64,000 nucleotides of DNA from Turnera subulata (lineage: Eukaryota > Streptophyta > Magnoliopsida > Malpighiales > Passifloraceae): contig JAKUCV010004201.1 in assembly GCA_028386065.3 (NCBI GenBank), positions 338,124 to 402,123 of the forward strand. The letters are read 5' to 3'. This document shows, piece by piece, positions 1-10,140 of the stretch. Within the stretch, counting starts at the first letter, position 1, and each line of letters begins with the position of its first letter. Under the pieces are notes generated by a model, which saw only the letters and a list, made by a program, of their open reading frames with translations, did not search any database and was not told the origin of the DNA. A program made the translations under genes and the position numbers.

Positions 1-107
1 TCCGTCTTATCCGTGGGTCCTACCACGATAAGCTTCTGGCACACTCTGCCAGGTGTCCCAACTCAGCATGAGATACCGCTTATATCCTTAAGCGACATCT
101 CATCCTC

Positions 108-115
108 TATAAAAA
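108..115 (+). promoter_or_regulatory. TATA box of the 125-aa antisense gene (copy A)
   Basis: The string CTATAAAAACC lies about 40 bp before the ATG at 150. Element B has TTATAAATACC at the same distance before its copy, followed by the same CAAACCTCAT stretch. This implies a short 5' UTR and a Pol II promoter independent of the LTR. Confidence 0.6.
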
Positions 116-149
116 CCAAACCTCATGACTGGAAAACTCACACACAGTC

Positions 150-527
150 ATGGACTCTCCAATCCGATCTCGTACTACCTCAGACTCCGAGGACAACAGC
201 TACATCGGTGGCACTGCTTTCCCGACAAGCTCCGATGAAGAACCTCCTAAGAAGCGCTTCAAAACGAACATCGTCGGTCTGAAGGAACACAAGGTCGTCT
301 CCAGCAAACGGCGAAAGAAGCGTGCTCCCAAAGAAGCTGAGGATAGGAAGGGCAAAGCGACGGCTGAAAGCAGCACTCCGCAACAGACTCTGACGCAGTT
401 GAACGTCTCACTGAAGAAGGTCAGCTCGGCGGTGATGCAGATAGAACTAGCGTGTGCGGAACTCTTTCCCCACTTCAAGAATATCCAAAAACTTGTAAAA
501 GACTTAGAGAAGCATGTAACTCAATAG
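150..527 (+). CDS. 125-aa basic nuclear-type protein, antisense cargo gene of element A
   Basis: The protein family is not recognised. The N-terminus is Ser/Asp/Glu-rich (residues 1-31). Two basic clusters follow, PPKKRFK at 32-38 and SKRRKKRAPK around 52-61, which look like nuclear localisation signals. The C-terminal third (about 78-123) is hydrophobic/charged with coiled-coil character. The copy in element B (48687-49064, minus) has the same 125-aa length, no indels and 26 differences (about 79% identity). A TATA box sits at 108 and AATAAA-like signals follow near 563. The gene runs opposite to the LTR element that carries it. The ATG at 150 is the conserved start in both copies. A role as a DNA- or RNA-binding or anti-silencing accessory protein is only a guess. 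Confidence 0.7.
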   Translation: MDSPIRSRTTSDSEDNSYIGGTAFPTSSDEEPPKKRFKTNIVGLKEHKVVSSKRRKKRAPKEAEDRKGKATAESSTPQQTLTQLNVSLKKVSSAVMQIELACAELFPHFKNIQKLVKDLEKHVTQ

Positions 528-910
528 AGTACTTCTTCTCCATTGTAAAACCGTTATGAGTAAATAAAATAAGTCTTCTTTTAAAATCAAAACTCATATG
601 TTACTGAAGCGCCCCGACCCGAATTTACCGTACACAGTAAACACGAGCCGGAACTGTGACGACCTGCCCCAATCAAGGCCCAGCATACAGTGTAAATAAC
701 AATAACTCGGGCTCAACAACCCATAATAATAACAACAAAAATAACTCAACACGGCCCAATGGCCCAATAATAATAAAAACATGCACAGCGGAAGACTTTA
801 AGACTCACAAACACTGTATGCATAACCAATGCAACCTATGGATCCTAGCCTGTCCAAGGGATAACGCTGCAGCCTGTCTGTGCACCAAACCTGTACAATG
901 AACAACTCAT

Positions 911-958
911 CCTACGGGATGAAAGCCCGCAGGTGAGGGGTGAGTCCGAAGTGCTCAC
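911..958 (-). repeat. Twin-hairpin motif near the LTR 3' end
   Basis: In element sense this reads a GTGAG...CTCAC hairpin with a CACTTCGGA loop, then CCTGCGGG / CCCGTAGG around a CTTTCAT loop. The second stem is fully paired as RNA only in element sense because it contains a G-U pair. The same pair of hairpins recurs in every LTR of this type in the window. Confidence 0.55.
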
Positions 959-1140
959 GACAATGGAAAGACGATCAATATGTACACTAAAGTTACTCAA
1001 GGCCAAAAACAATCAAAAACCGACCAAAAGACTCAACAAAATCCAATTATCCAATTTTATCTTTCCGGGCCTTGTCACGGATAAGCTAGGGTTGTACCAG
1101 GTTATCAACCTATTCCTGGTGCCAGATCAAAAAGAACCCA

Positions 1141-1456
1141 GGGATAGACATCCCAAAAATAACAAACCGGGATAGACATCCCAAGCATAGACATGCTTAT
1201 CACACGAACCCAGATCATGGCCACCACAAAACAGTCTCTAACCATCCGGTCGTACCTCTACTTACCACGTGACAATTATATTACCGTCATCAAAAACCAA
1301 ACTCAGGGATCGACATCCCTAACCAAAATACCGAGGATCGACATCCTCATCACAATTCATTAATTATCCATTATTACTTAATCCAAAAGACACAGAAATT
1401 CGATACGGGGATAAACATCCCAAATATAACAAACAAGCACCGGGATAGACATCCCG
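1141..1456 (-). repeat. Short-hairpin array in the nested solo LTR
   Basis: Seven short inverted repeats with 4-nt loops occur at 1141-1154, 1169-1182, 1185-1196, 1305-1320, 1333-1348, 1408-1421 and 1441-1456. Stems differ but stay paired: GGGAT/ATCCC, GCAT/ATGC and GAGGAT/ATCCTC. Loops are AGAC, CGAC or AAAC on the plus strand. Confidence 0.65.
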
Positions 1457-2429
1457 AGCCAAAACACAACAAAAGCACAGCATCCAAGAATGCAACAACA
1501 CCAAACACAATAACCGAGTAATAAGGCACATATTGAAGGAAATCCATCCTCACCTTGGCCGATTACTCAACTTCGGAAATAATGACCGGTCCGACGCCGG
1601 CTCCTTGGGAAACTGCCCGATATCCAAACCTATACAATAAAACAACATATACACATAAATGCACATATTCGGTATGCAATGATGCCAATACTACAAAATT
1701 ACCCATCCCGATCCATTTCCGTTATTATTATCGTTTAGTGAAAATAATTTACCGTACGTATATCCGAATATAATTTCGGTACAATACTTTAATTAAAATT
1801 CTTTACAAAAATATATCTTCATAAAATAACTATAATATTCCAAAATAATAATTACTACAATTTTCCAGAAAATAATAACCTATTTATAATTTTCAGAGAA
1901 TATATATAGTATTTATCTTTTTCTAAATACATATACAATTTTATCTTCCAACACAAAATATAATTAACTCTGATTTCCAAAATACATATTCATATACATA
2001 TACCATAATCATAATTTCCAGACGAAAATTATATACATATTAATTTTTCAGAAATTATTTTCATAATACACATATATATATTTTTCCAATTAAAAATAGT
2101 TTCCAAAAAAAATTAAATTATTTAACCAAGTAAATATATTTATATTTAAATAAAAATTTCAGAATCAAATTTTCCATAATTTTCTCAAAATAATTATATA
2201 ATTTTTTTCCAAAATTATATACCAGAAAATATATATAAATTATTTTATTAAATTTTTAAAAAAATAAATAAATCGAACTGGGCTGAACAGGACCAAGCCC
2301 AGACCAAGGCAGCAGGCCCGCCAAGGTTCGGCCCAGTACCTGCCCACAGCCCAGCCCACGCGTACAACCCAACCCAGATCCAAGGCGCGACCCGACTGTC
2401 AAACGGGTCGGACGCGGGTCAAGCGGTTC

Positions 2430-3053
2430 TCACCTCGGGTCTGCAACGACAGCGACGCGACGAGGCACGGGACTGCGAGAGGGAGATCACGCGGGGTTGA
2501 CGAGGCAGAGGCAACCCCTACGGCTGTGGAAGGATGGCGTGGCGACTGAGCAGGAGGCGTTGGAAGGAAGACCCGTCGGATCTTCGTCGGGTCTCGGCTC
2601 CCTGGCGGCGCGTCGGTGGACGGAAGACGACGGGGCTGGCAGCTTCCGGTCGGCGACGGGACGGCGAGCACGACGGTGTCGGTGGTGCGTCGAGCGGCCG
2701 CACGGAGCACATCGCCATGAACAGTGGCAGGCTCGGGGAAGAAGGTGACAACTGTACACCTCTTTATTTTTTTTCTTTTCCTCTCTTTTCTTTCTATTTT
2801 CTTCATTTTCTTCTCTTCTCTTTTTCTCTCAATTTCTTTCTTTTCCTATTTTTCTGATTGGTGTTTTCTTTTTTTCTTCTTTTTTTTTCATTTTCTCTTC
2901 TTTTTTTCCACTCTCTGTTTTTTTTTATTATTTTCTGTTTTTTTTCTTTCTTTTTTTTTTCTTTCTTTTTCTCTCCTTTTTTTCTCTCTTTTCTCTCCTC
3001 TCTTTTTTTTTCCTTCTTCCTCTCCCGGCTGCCTCCTTCTTCTTCTTCCTTTT
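2430..3053 (-). repeat. Homopurine tract and GC-rich leader-like segment of the solo LTR
   Basis: On the plus strand 2757-3053 is almost pure C/T, so it is a ~300-nt A/G tract in element sense. It is followed in element sense by a GC-rich segment that ends at CCCGAG/GTGAG, with the donor-like GT at 2433-2432. Long frames on both strands here come from composition and do not match between copies. Confidence 0.5.
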
Positions 3054-3384
3054 ATAAACTGAATTTTACTATTATCCATGTGATACCAATAATACCATTC
3101 GTCCGTATTACGGGCGAGTCCGATCCAGACCAGAAAATAACCGATACCTCCTTAGTTATTTTCCGGTGTGATTTTCCGAGAAATTCCGAAACCCGAAAAA
3201 TACCAACTTAGTTCCAAAAAATCCACGGGAAAATCACGAGCGCGGGAAAACCTTCGGTTTCGAAAAACAAATCCCGATTTACCTTGAATTAATTACCCAA
3301 GATTAATTCAACAGTAAATCACGGTAAATAGGCTTTTACAGTCCGGTAAAAATCCAAAATTTTTACCCGAGCTGTTACAGTTAC

Positions 3385-4189
3385 AAAGTCTCGTGTTTAA
3401 ACATAAAAACAAAACATCTCAAGCAGAACAAAAATCAATAATAAGAATATAAATCAAACATAAAGAAATTAAAAACAAAACTCGTTTAACAAAACCCAAA
3501 CATAAAGAAGTTAAAATAAAAATATATTTTCATGATCGGCGCTCATATCGGACATAAACATCCTCGATCCCGAGAAGCGTAACACGCACAACTAACGGTG
3601 ACGTCTATTTCCCTCGTGAAAAAAGATATTCGTTAACTCGCAAGGCGATGATCACGAGAGCGTCCTGTGTCCCTCGAAAGAAACAATATCCACTTGTTAA
3701 CAAATTCCGCATGAGCCAAAAACGTCTGTCAAGCCTCGTATCTCTCCACGATGTCCGAACAGGTGTAGGCTTGTCGCACATGCACTCTACTCGAGGTATG
3801 GTCCCATCAGTCCAGCCTCAACGGTCACGGATGCATGTGATAAAAGATGCAGGAAAATATAGAAAAACCATGAAAAGAAAGGACAAAGTAGCCAAGGCGA
3901 AAGAAAATCGTGAGACTGAAAAGGGCTGAAAAACATTGGCATTTGTAGCCCAAAAAACGTATAAAGTAACGAAGCAATAAATGAAGCAACGGCAAAATTT
4001 ACAAAAAGCAAAATCTTGAAAATCAAAAACAGTAATCACGCTCCTCATAAGAGTATAAAAACAGTGCGGTGAGAAGCAAATCATCAAAAGCATCTTAAAG
4101 CAAACAAACGCTCAGGCAAAGAAACCTCAAAACTCAGAAAAACAAAACACCAACAACGTTCAGTAAAAACACAAAATCACCAAGTCAGA
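3385..4189 (+). promoter_or_regulatory. Upstream region and TATA box of the 227-aa antisense gene (copy A)
   Basis: A TATAAAAA box lies at 4054-4061, about 130 bp before the ATG. The surrounding GTAATCACGCTCC and CATAAG strings are shared with element B (TATA at 47857-47864). Further upstream, AACGGTGACGTCT near 3594-3606 is also conserved in B and contains a bZIP-like TGACGTC core. The open frame at 3648-3929 is not preserved in B, so I treat this stretch as non-coding promoter. Confidence 0.55.
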
Positions 4190-4873
4190 ATGCCTGCTCC
4201 ATCATCCGTCTTCTTCGTCGAAGGTGCCAACGTAGGCAGAAGAAACCGACTGGCCTACAGCATGATCAACGAGTGTCCAGAGGAACTACCAAACGAGCTC
4301 GGCAGAATGCCCCGTCTGGTCTTCGTCGACGAACTCTACTCAACCAGATTCTTCGTCACTCCTATGGAAGAGACGTTCTTCCTAGAGGACCGTGGCACTC
4401 TGAGGACTTCTTACTACGGCTCGGCCAACTCCGTCATGTTTTTCATCTCTGAAAGACTTCAGGAGTTCAACCTAGAGTCCACTTGCCATTTCCTGGAGCA
4501 AAGCACCTACTACCAACACTCGATGATGGCCCAAAGCATGCCCAGAATCACTCGGTTACCCGTAACTTGGCCAAAGGCCCGACTACTGGTGTGGAACTGC
4601 AGAGGAGTCGCTAGGCGTTCCCAGGAGTTCTCGCATACCCTGAGGGACCTGAAGAACCAGTACAAGCCCAACATGGCTCTTCTCACGGAGACCCAGTGGC
4701 AGCCTGAAGAGGATCACGGTCTCATCCCACTCCAGTTCCCTCTAGCAAACCGGTTCGAGCTTCCCGTCCAGAATAACACAGGCGGCATGTGGTTCTCGTG
4801 GAGCGACAGCATCACGGTCAACATCAACAATGATCCCAACAGCTTCAGGGTCAACGTCGTTCCAAGGCGATGA
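4190..4873 (+). CDS. 227-aa protein with truncated LINE-type endonuclease half, antisense cargo gene of element A
   Basis: Residues 1-130 are not recognised. Residues 131-226 resemble the first part of a plant LINE AP-endonuclease: WNCRG at 135-139, the catalytic-type Glu in LLTET at 164-168, and GGMWFSW at 198-204. The later endonuclease motifs (the D-x-N and SDH parts) are absent, so nuclease activity is doubtful. The copy in element B (47068-47751, minus) has identical length, about 40 differences (about 82% identity) and many silent third-base changes. That pattern suggests selection on the protein. The start ATG is conserved, as in MPAPSSVFFVEGAN. The gene is antisense to its host element and has its own TATA box. 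Confidence 0.75.
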   Translation: MPAPSSVFFVEGANVGRRNRLAYSMINECPEELPNELGRMPRLVFVDELYSTRFFVTPMEETFFLEDRGTLRTSYYGSANSVMFFISERLQEFNLESTCHFLEQSTYYQHSMMAQSMPRITRLPVTWPKARLLVWNCRGVARRSQEFSHTLRDLKNQYKPNMALLTETQWQPEEDHGLIPLQFPLANRFELPVQNNTGGMWFSWSDSITVNINNDPNSFRVNVVPRR

Positions 4874-5126
4874 ATGTATTTTTATTTTTTATAAAATATC
4901 AATGTAATATTTATGTTTGTAATGACAATATTAGTATTATTAACAATATTTATATTTTCGCTTATTTATGGCATCATTACCTCTTATGTGTATGTTCTGC
5001 GACAGCTGGCGTCCCTTGACTGGATCCATAATGCACTAACTAAATGATATAAATTAATAAACAAATGGAGCGAACTATGCAAACAAGAATAACAAACACA
5101 GAAGGACTGCCCAACAAGACCTAATG

Positions 5127-5144
5127 CCCGCTCCGCGACCAAAA
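5127..5144 (-). other. Primer-binding site of element A
   Basis: Immediately inside the 5' LTR, the minus strand reads TTTTGGTCGCGGAGCGGG. It resembles the initiator tRNA-Met site (TGGTATCAGAGC) with a few mismatches. Element B has TTTGGTAGCGGAGCGGG at the same place. Confidence 0.5.
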
Positions 5145-5442
5145 TGAAACGCCCCGACCCGTAGTAAACACGTGCTGGAACTGTGACGACCCAACCAAAC
5201 CAAGCCCAGCATACAGTGTATACAACAGTAACTCGGGCTCAACAGCCCAAAATAGAAAACATCAATAACAGCATAACCGGCCCAATGGCCCAACAATAGT
5301 AAAAATATTGCACAGCGGAAGACTTAATAACTCACAAAACACTGTATGCGACACTGATGCAAACTATGGATCCAAGTCCTATCCAAGGGATGACGCCGCA
5401 GCCTGTCTGGAATGCACCAACCCTGTACCACAAATAATCCAT

Positions 5443-5491
5443 CCTACGGGATGAAAGCCCGCAGGTGAGGGGTGAGTCCGAAGTGCTCACC
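5443..5491 (-). repeat. Twin-hairpin motif in the element A 5' LTR
   Basis: In element sense it is GGTGAG/CTCACC around CACTTCGG-type loop sequence, then CCTGCGGG/CCCGTAGG around CTTTCAT. It is the same arrangement and spacing as in the other LTRs. Confidence 0.55.
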
Positions 5492-5717
5492 GACGAAGGA
5501 TAGACAATCAATATGCAACACTATAATTACTCAAGGTTGAAAACAAGCACAACAACCAAACCAAAAGACAAGACCCAAAATCGGTCCAAGACCAAAAAGA
5601 CTCAAACAAAAATCCAATTTCCAATTTTATCTTTTCCGGGTCCCGTCACGGATAAGCTAGGGGTCAGACCTGGTTATCAACATATTTCGGGTGCCAGACC
5701 AAATCCAAGAGAACCCA

Positions 5718-6102
5718 GGGATCGACATCCCAAAAATACGAACCCAAGGATAGACATCCCAAAAATCATCACGGGATAAACATCCCAAGCATAGACATGC
5801 TTATCACAAGTAACCCAGGTCATGGCCACCACAAAACAGTCTTAAACCATCGAGTCCTACCACTACTTATCACGTGACAATTATGACATCATTATCCAAA
5901 ACCAAATCACAGGGATCAACATCCCTAACCAAAATACCGGGATAGACATCCCTATCCAAAATCAAGGATCGACATCCTTATCACAATTTATTATTTATTC
6001 CATTATTCTTATGGCCAAAGACACGAAAAATAAATATCCAAAACCCGACGTACGGGAATAAACATCCCAAAAACCAAATCAAAATACTGGGATAAACATC
6101 CC
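5718..6102 (-). repeat. Short-hairpin array in the element A 5' LTR
   Basis: There are about nine short hairpins, including 5718-5731 (GGGAT/ATCCC), 5789-5800 (GCAT/ATGC), 5911-5926, 5939-5952, 5964-5979 (AAGGAT/ATCCTT) and 6089-6102. Stem bases change together while the 4-nt loop (AGAC, CGAC, AAAC, CAAC) varies little. Confidence 0.65.
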
Positions 6103-7691
6103 GACAACAATCACAACAAATGCAACAAACAACAGTGCAATAAACATCAAACACAATAGCCGAGTAATGCAGACACATATTGAAGGAAATCCATCCTCAC
6201 CTTGGCAGATTACTCAACTCCGGAGACAATGACCAGTCCCAAGCCGGCTCCTCGGGAAACTGCCCTATATCATAACCTACACAACAAAACAATATACTCA
6301 TATAAATGCACATAATTGGTATGCTATGATGCCAATACTGCGAATTAAACCCATCCCGGTTCATACCCTTTATTATCATCTTTTACCGAAAATATTACAC
6401 CGTACGTATATCCGAATATAATTTCGGTACCATACTTTAATTAAAACTCTCTTTTACATTTTTTTTAACAATAATTATACTTCATCTTCCAAAATAATAA
6501 TAATATAATTTTCCTAGAAATTATATCATATATATGTATTTTCCCGAAATTATTTCCATAATATATATTACTTGCCGATAATAATTACCAAATATTATTA
6601 TATTAGAAAACCATATTTCCAGTAGATATAATTATACAAACTTTATTTTCTGAAAATAAATACGAACTATAATACATATACATATTTTCCAAAAACAAAT
6701 TACCTCGGTCCTTGCAGGCGGCGACGAGCGGCGGGGCAGCAACAGGTCGGCGACAGACGGCACGAGGAAAGCTGCGGAGGAAAGAGCGTGGCGAGAGACA
6801 GTTGCAGGTGCTCGCAGCAGCGGCGAGGAGAGGAAACGCGAGGGGAGGGACGGTGGATCTGGGTGGCTCTGCTCGTCAAATCTCCATGGTACGGCAGCGC
6901 GAGGAAGGAGAGGACGAATGGCTTGAGGAAGGTGACAAGCGGTGAACGGCGAGGCGTGGAGGCGTCGCGAGCAGGGCGGCTTCGCATCGGGAGGGCGGTG
7001 CGACCCGTGAGAGGAGGCGGATGCAGCCTGCAGGTACGGGTCCGGTGTCGGCGTTAGGCAGCGATGAGGGTGGCTGGGCTGTGGCGGCTAGGGTTGTGGG
7101 CGGTCTCGGTGGTGGCAGCGAGCTGGTCCCAGCTGGTGGTGCGTGAGGTGTTTTACGGTAGAGGAGAAGGAGGAAACAGGTTGGTGGCCGACGGTGGTGC
7201 TTGTGTAGTGTTGTGTTTCGTTTGTTGTTGTTTTTTTTTTTGCTTCAGTAAGAGGAGTTGTGCAGGTAGGAAAGGGACGAGAGATTGGGTTTTCAGGTTG
7301 GGTTTGCTGGTCTGCAGGAAGAAGAGGAGTTGATGCACTTGGAGCAGAAAGTCACAGGCATCACAGGGTTGTCACGGGCAGCACAGGTCAGAGGCGGCTG
7401 CGTGACTCAATCACGCAGTCATGTCTGGTCCGGACCAGAAAATAAATGTAATACCCCCTTTGTTATTTTTCGGTGTGATTTTTCTGAGGATTTCGGGACC
7501 CGAAAAAAAAAATACCAACTTAGGTCCGAAAAATCCACGAAAAAATCTTGAGCGCGGGAAAACCCTGGGTGACGAAAAAAGACGCTCGATTTACATTGAA
7601 TTAATTACCCAAGATTAATTCATTCGGTAAATCACTGTATAAAGACTTTTACAGTCCCGATAAAAATCTAAATTTTACCCGGGCTGTTACA

Positions 7692-8640
7692 ACATAAGCC
7701 ACCACCGACTGAACCACCACCCAGACCCGCATGGCGTTTGTGATCAATTGGGTTTTCACATGGCAAAAGGGTTGGGTTGTCTCTTATTGATTGTCGATGA
7801 CTTGCATAATCAGGAGGTGGATTGTAGCTTTCTTGTACAAATTTCTCATAACCCATTGCTAATTCCCCTAACTTGAATCAACAACACCAAGCCCCCTTCC
7901 CCACTGTGCCTCGTCCCCTCACCACCACCATCACCACCCTCCGCCCACTTCTTCTTTCTCCGCCTCCGCCTAGACCTCCCTTCTCCAGTCCGAGCAGGAC
8001 TCCACCTTCTACCTCCTTCCCTCCTCGTCGCCGTCCAGCCATGGCTCTTCCTCGCCAAGGCTGCCCTCGCCTCCACCCTCTAGGCCTTCCAGATGTCGGC
8101 ACCTCCATCCCCTACGGCTTCCCTCTTCAATTTGCTCCTCCGCTCTTTCTGCAGGTGCTCTGGCCGTGCTCCTCCTCCTTCTCGTCTACATTAATTAACC
8201 GAATTCGTTGATTGGAGTTGGGTGTTATTGCTCTTGAGTTGCATTTGGGTGGTTGTTGTTTGGCATAAGGATACGGAAATGGTAATTATGGGTGTGGTGT
8301 TTGTGTGGTAATGGCGTGGGGAAGGAGCAAGGAGAGGCGGCGAGGGCGAGCTGGTCGGCGATTGATTTTACAATTCGTTGATTCAATTCTTGATTGGGTT
8401 TGATTTTCCAATGTTTAATTTATATTTTATATAATGATGGTGGCAGGAATTGGTGGTGGCCATGGTGGTGCAGGTTGGGCAAGGATCCATGGCTGGCCGG
8501 AATTGGAGGTGGCCAAAATTTATACTTTTGTGTTTATTACTTTTTTCAAATAAAAATTATAATTTTCAAAAAACTGAAAAACAGATATCCTTTTCGGTAT
8601 TAATATTTTTTCTTTTGTTTTTTGTTAAAAATTAAAAAAT
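7692..8640. other. Unassigned flank of element A, possible broken exon
   Basis: On the minus strand, 7856 down to the LTR edge at 7692 is an open frame of about 55 codons starting MGYEKFVQESYNPPPDYASH, with ordinary coding composition. It runs straight into the element A LTR and ends there. I do not recognise the product. The stretch 7900-8110 is C/T- and CCACC-rich and gives low-complexity frames on both strands. The remainder shows nothing I can name. Confidence 0.25.
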
Positions 8641-8990
8641 TATTGAATGATCGTGATTTAGCCACGTGTTCATGATCCATAACTTCCGTCATCTCTATTA
8701 ACGGAAACGGGATCGGGTCAACCATAGGGGGTAAACCGCGGAATTCAAAAGTTTAGGGGGTTAAATACCGGTTTTTTTAGTACAGGGGGTGATCCATTAT
8801 TGAATGATCAAAAATTATTGAATGATCGTGATTTAGCCACGTGTTCATGATCCATAACTTCCATCATCTCTATTAACGGAAAAGGGATCGGGTCAACCAT
8901 AGGGGGTAAACCGCGGAATTCAAAAGTTTAGGGGGTTAAATACCGATTTTTTTAGTACAGGGGGTGATCCATTTTTGGCCGAAAGTTCAG
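8641..8990. repeat. 175-bp direct tandem duplication
   Basis: TATTGAATGATCGTGATTTA occurs at 8641 and 8816, and the copies match with only a few changes over about 160 bp (for example CCGTCATC/CCATCATC). They carry AGGGGGTAAACC and ACAGGGGGTGATCC strings of the kind found in decayed plant DNA transposons. No coding potential is seen. Confidence 0.7.
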
Positions 8991-9430
8991 GGGGGTAAAA
9001 CGTAATGAAACCTGTAACCATAGCAATCCATAACAATTCACACTTTCACACCCTAAAAAATTTATGATCTACACTTAATATTATTGGAACTAGCATAACT
9101 AAATTAAGATAACCTCGGTAGCAGAGGCGGATTCTGGGGGCAAGTAGGGCCCACGCCCCACCTAGGATCCAATTACTTATGCTTCCATTGGAAAAAATAT
9201 TACAACTTCACCGGTAGTTTAGCGGTCTGCCTGCCCCCTATTCTTTCTATTTCTCCTTAATGCAATACCCCCCAAGAAATTTCCTAGAACGGTAGTATTT
9301 ATCTTCTTTATTATACCTAAGATTCCTACATTACTTTTATTTTTATTCGTATACTAGGGAGGGAAAAAAATGTCTATAACTGTAGATTCCCATGGATATT
9401 CCCTATTTTTACATTGTGTTTTTTTAAACA
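8991..9430. other. Intergenic, no gene seen
   Basis: A/T-rich unique-looking sequence. Around 9125-9175 a GGCGGATTCTGGGGGC string resembles a decayed transposon end, but no boundary can be drawn. Confidence 0.3.
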
Positions 9431-9516
9431 AGAGATCTGAGAATAAGACCTAATCCAATAAAAGCATAAAGAAAAATTTAGAAAAAGAATTCTTCTCAAA
9501 CTACCACATAGATACA

Positions 9517-10140
9517 GGTCATAAGAGGGTTTTCTTTTTTCTCTCCTTCTCTTAGAGAAAACCCCTAGATCTACAATTTAGGGCTGCCGTTGACTTTCTT
9601 CCGGTGGTGAGCCCCCACCAAAATTTCTTTTCAACTAGTTTGTTTTTGTTTTTGTTTTTAGTTTTGTTGGTTTACTCCCACTTTTTGTGGGTTTTGTCTC
9701 ACTTTTTGTGAGTTGCTTTCTCTCCTTCTGGAGTTTTCTCACCTTTTTTGGTGTTTCAAATAAGTCTATGGGAGCCAAAGTTCATGGAGGAAGATTCGAT
9801 TTGAAGAACGATTCTATATCTGCTACAGAAATTTACCAACAAAGGGATATTTTCCCCCACAGGTATGTCTCAAATTTACCTGCTGGCATGGTGGTTGCTG
9901 CACGGACCCTACTGGATCTGGATCTGATGCTCGCGAGAGTAGAGTCACGAGTGGTGTGCCTTTATAAATCCTCTATTGAAGGAGATAAATCACGTTGAGT
10001 ATTTTTATGTAGTAGATTAAGAAGAATTCTTTTGTTGGATTTTTCTTATGTTTTTGCTATATTAGATCTTCAGCTATGTAATTTCAGATCTTTAGATCTG
10101 TTTATATGAATGAAGAATGCTCATTTTCTCAAAAAGAAAA
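9517..10140 (+). mobile_element. 624-bp poly(A) retroposon with 19-bp target-site duplication
   Basis: The element is flanked by AAACTACCACATAGATACA at 9498-9516 and 10141-10159 and ends in CTCAAAAAGAAAA, the hallmarks of target-primed insertion. It encodes no reverse transcriptase, so it is a SINE-like or 5'-truncated LINE derivative. It contains a run of four small T-loop hairpins (9677-9753) and a 76-codon frame from the ATG at 9768 to 9998. No internal Pol III boxes were identified with confidence. Confidence 0.78.
9768..9998 (+). CDS. Small frame (76 aa) in the retroposon, doubtful gene
   Basis: The frame runs from MGAKVHGGRFDLKND to SSIEGDKSR. The inverted older copy keeps the same reading frame over about 50 residues, despite length differences that are multiples of three. 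No known domain is recognised. It may be a leftover of a longer captured or LINE-derived frame. Confidence 0.3.
   Translation: MGAKVHGGRFDLKNDSISATEIYQQRDIFPHRYVSNLPAGMVVAARTLLDLDLMLARVESRVVCLYKSSIEGDKSR

Larger units (their letters stand above)
605..3379 (-). mobile_element. Solo LTR nested inside element A
   Basis: The LTR begins TGAAGCGCCCCGACCCG and ends GAGCTGTTACA, that is TGTAACAGCTCGGG to GGGGCGCTTCA in element sense. It is flanked by a perfect 5-bp target-site duplication, GTTAC at 600-604 and 3380-3384. Removing it joins sequence that is continuous in element B between the 125-aa gene and the 227-aa gene promoter. It is therefore an insertion of the family into a member of its own family, followed by LTR-LTR recombination to a solo LTR. 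Its length is 2775 bp. Confidence 0.88.
1..7691 (-). mobile_element. Element A: Tekay-like non-autonomous LTR element with antisense cargo, partial
   Basis: Read on the minus strand, the order is 5' LTR (7691 to 5145), primer-binding site, the 227-aa antisense gene, the 125-aa antisense gene, then the window edge. By comparison with element B (43601-52729) the window starts only about 40 bp short of the polypurine tract and 3' LTR. The interior holds no recognisable gag, protease, reverse transcriptase or integrase. A solo LTR of the same family (605-3379) splits the interior between the two antisense genes. This makes it a large retrotransposon derivative (LARD) that must borrow replication proteins. 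Target-site duplication cannot be tested because the left end is outside the window. Confidence 0.8.
5145..7691 (-). repeat. 5' LTR of element A
   Basis: The LTR runs from TGAAACGCCCCGACCCG to GGGCTGTTACA, 2547 bp. It shares with other family LTRs the ends, the twin hairpins, the hairpin array, the conserved block around 6176-6230 and the terminal TTACCCGGGCTGTTACA region. It has no long homopurine tract; a short T-run near 7220 is all that remains. No coding sequence is supported inside it. Confidence 0.85.

Noticed and set aside
3648..3929. 93-codon frame upstream of the 227-aa gene in element A
   Set aside because: Element B keeps only part of the reading frame, with a different start and end; the region is better explained as promoter.
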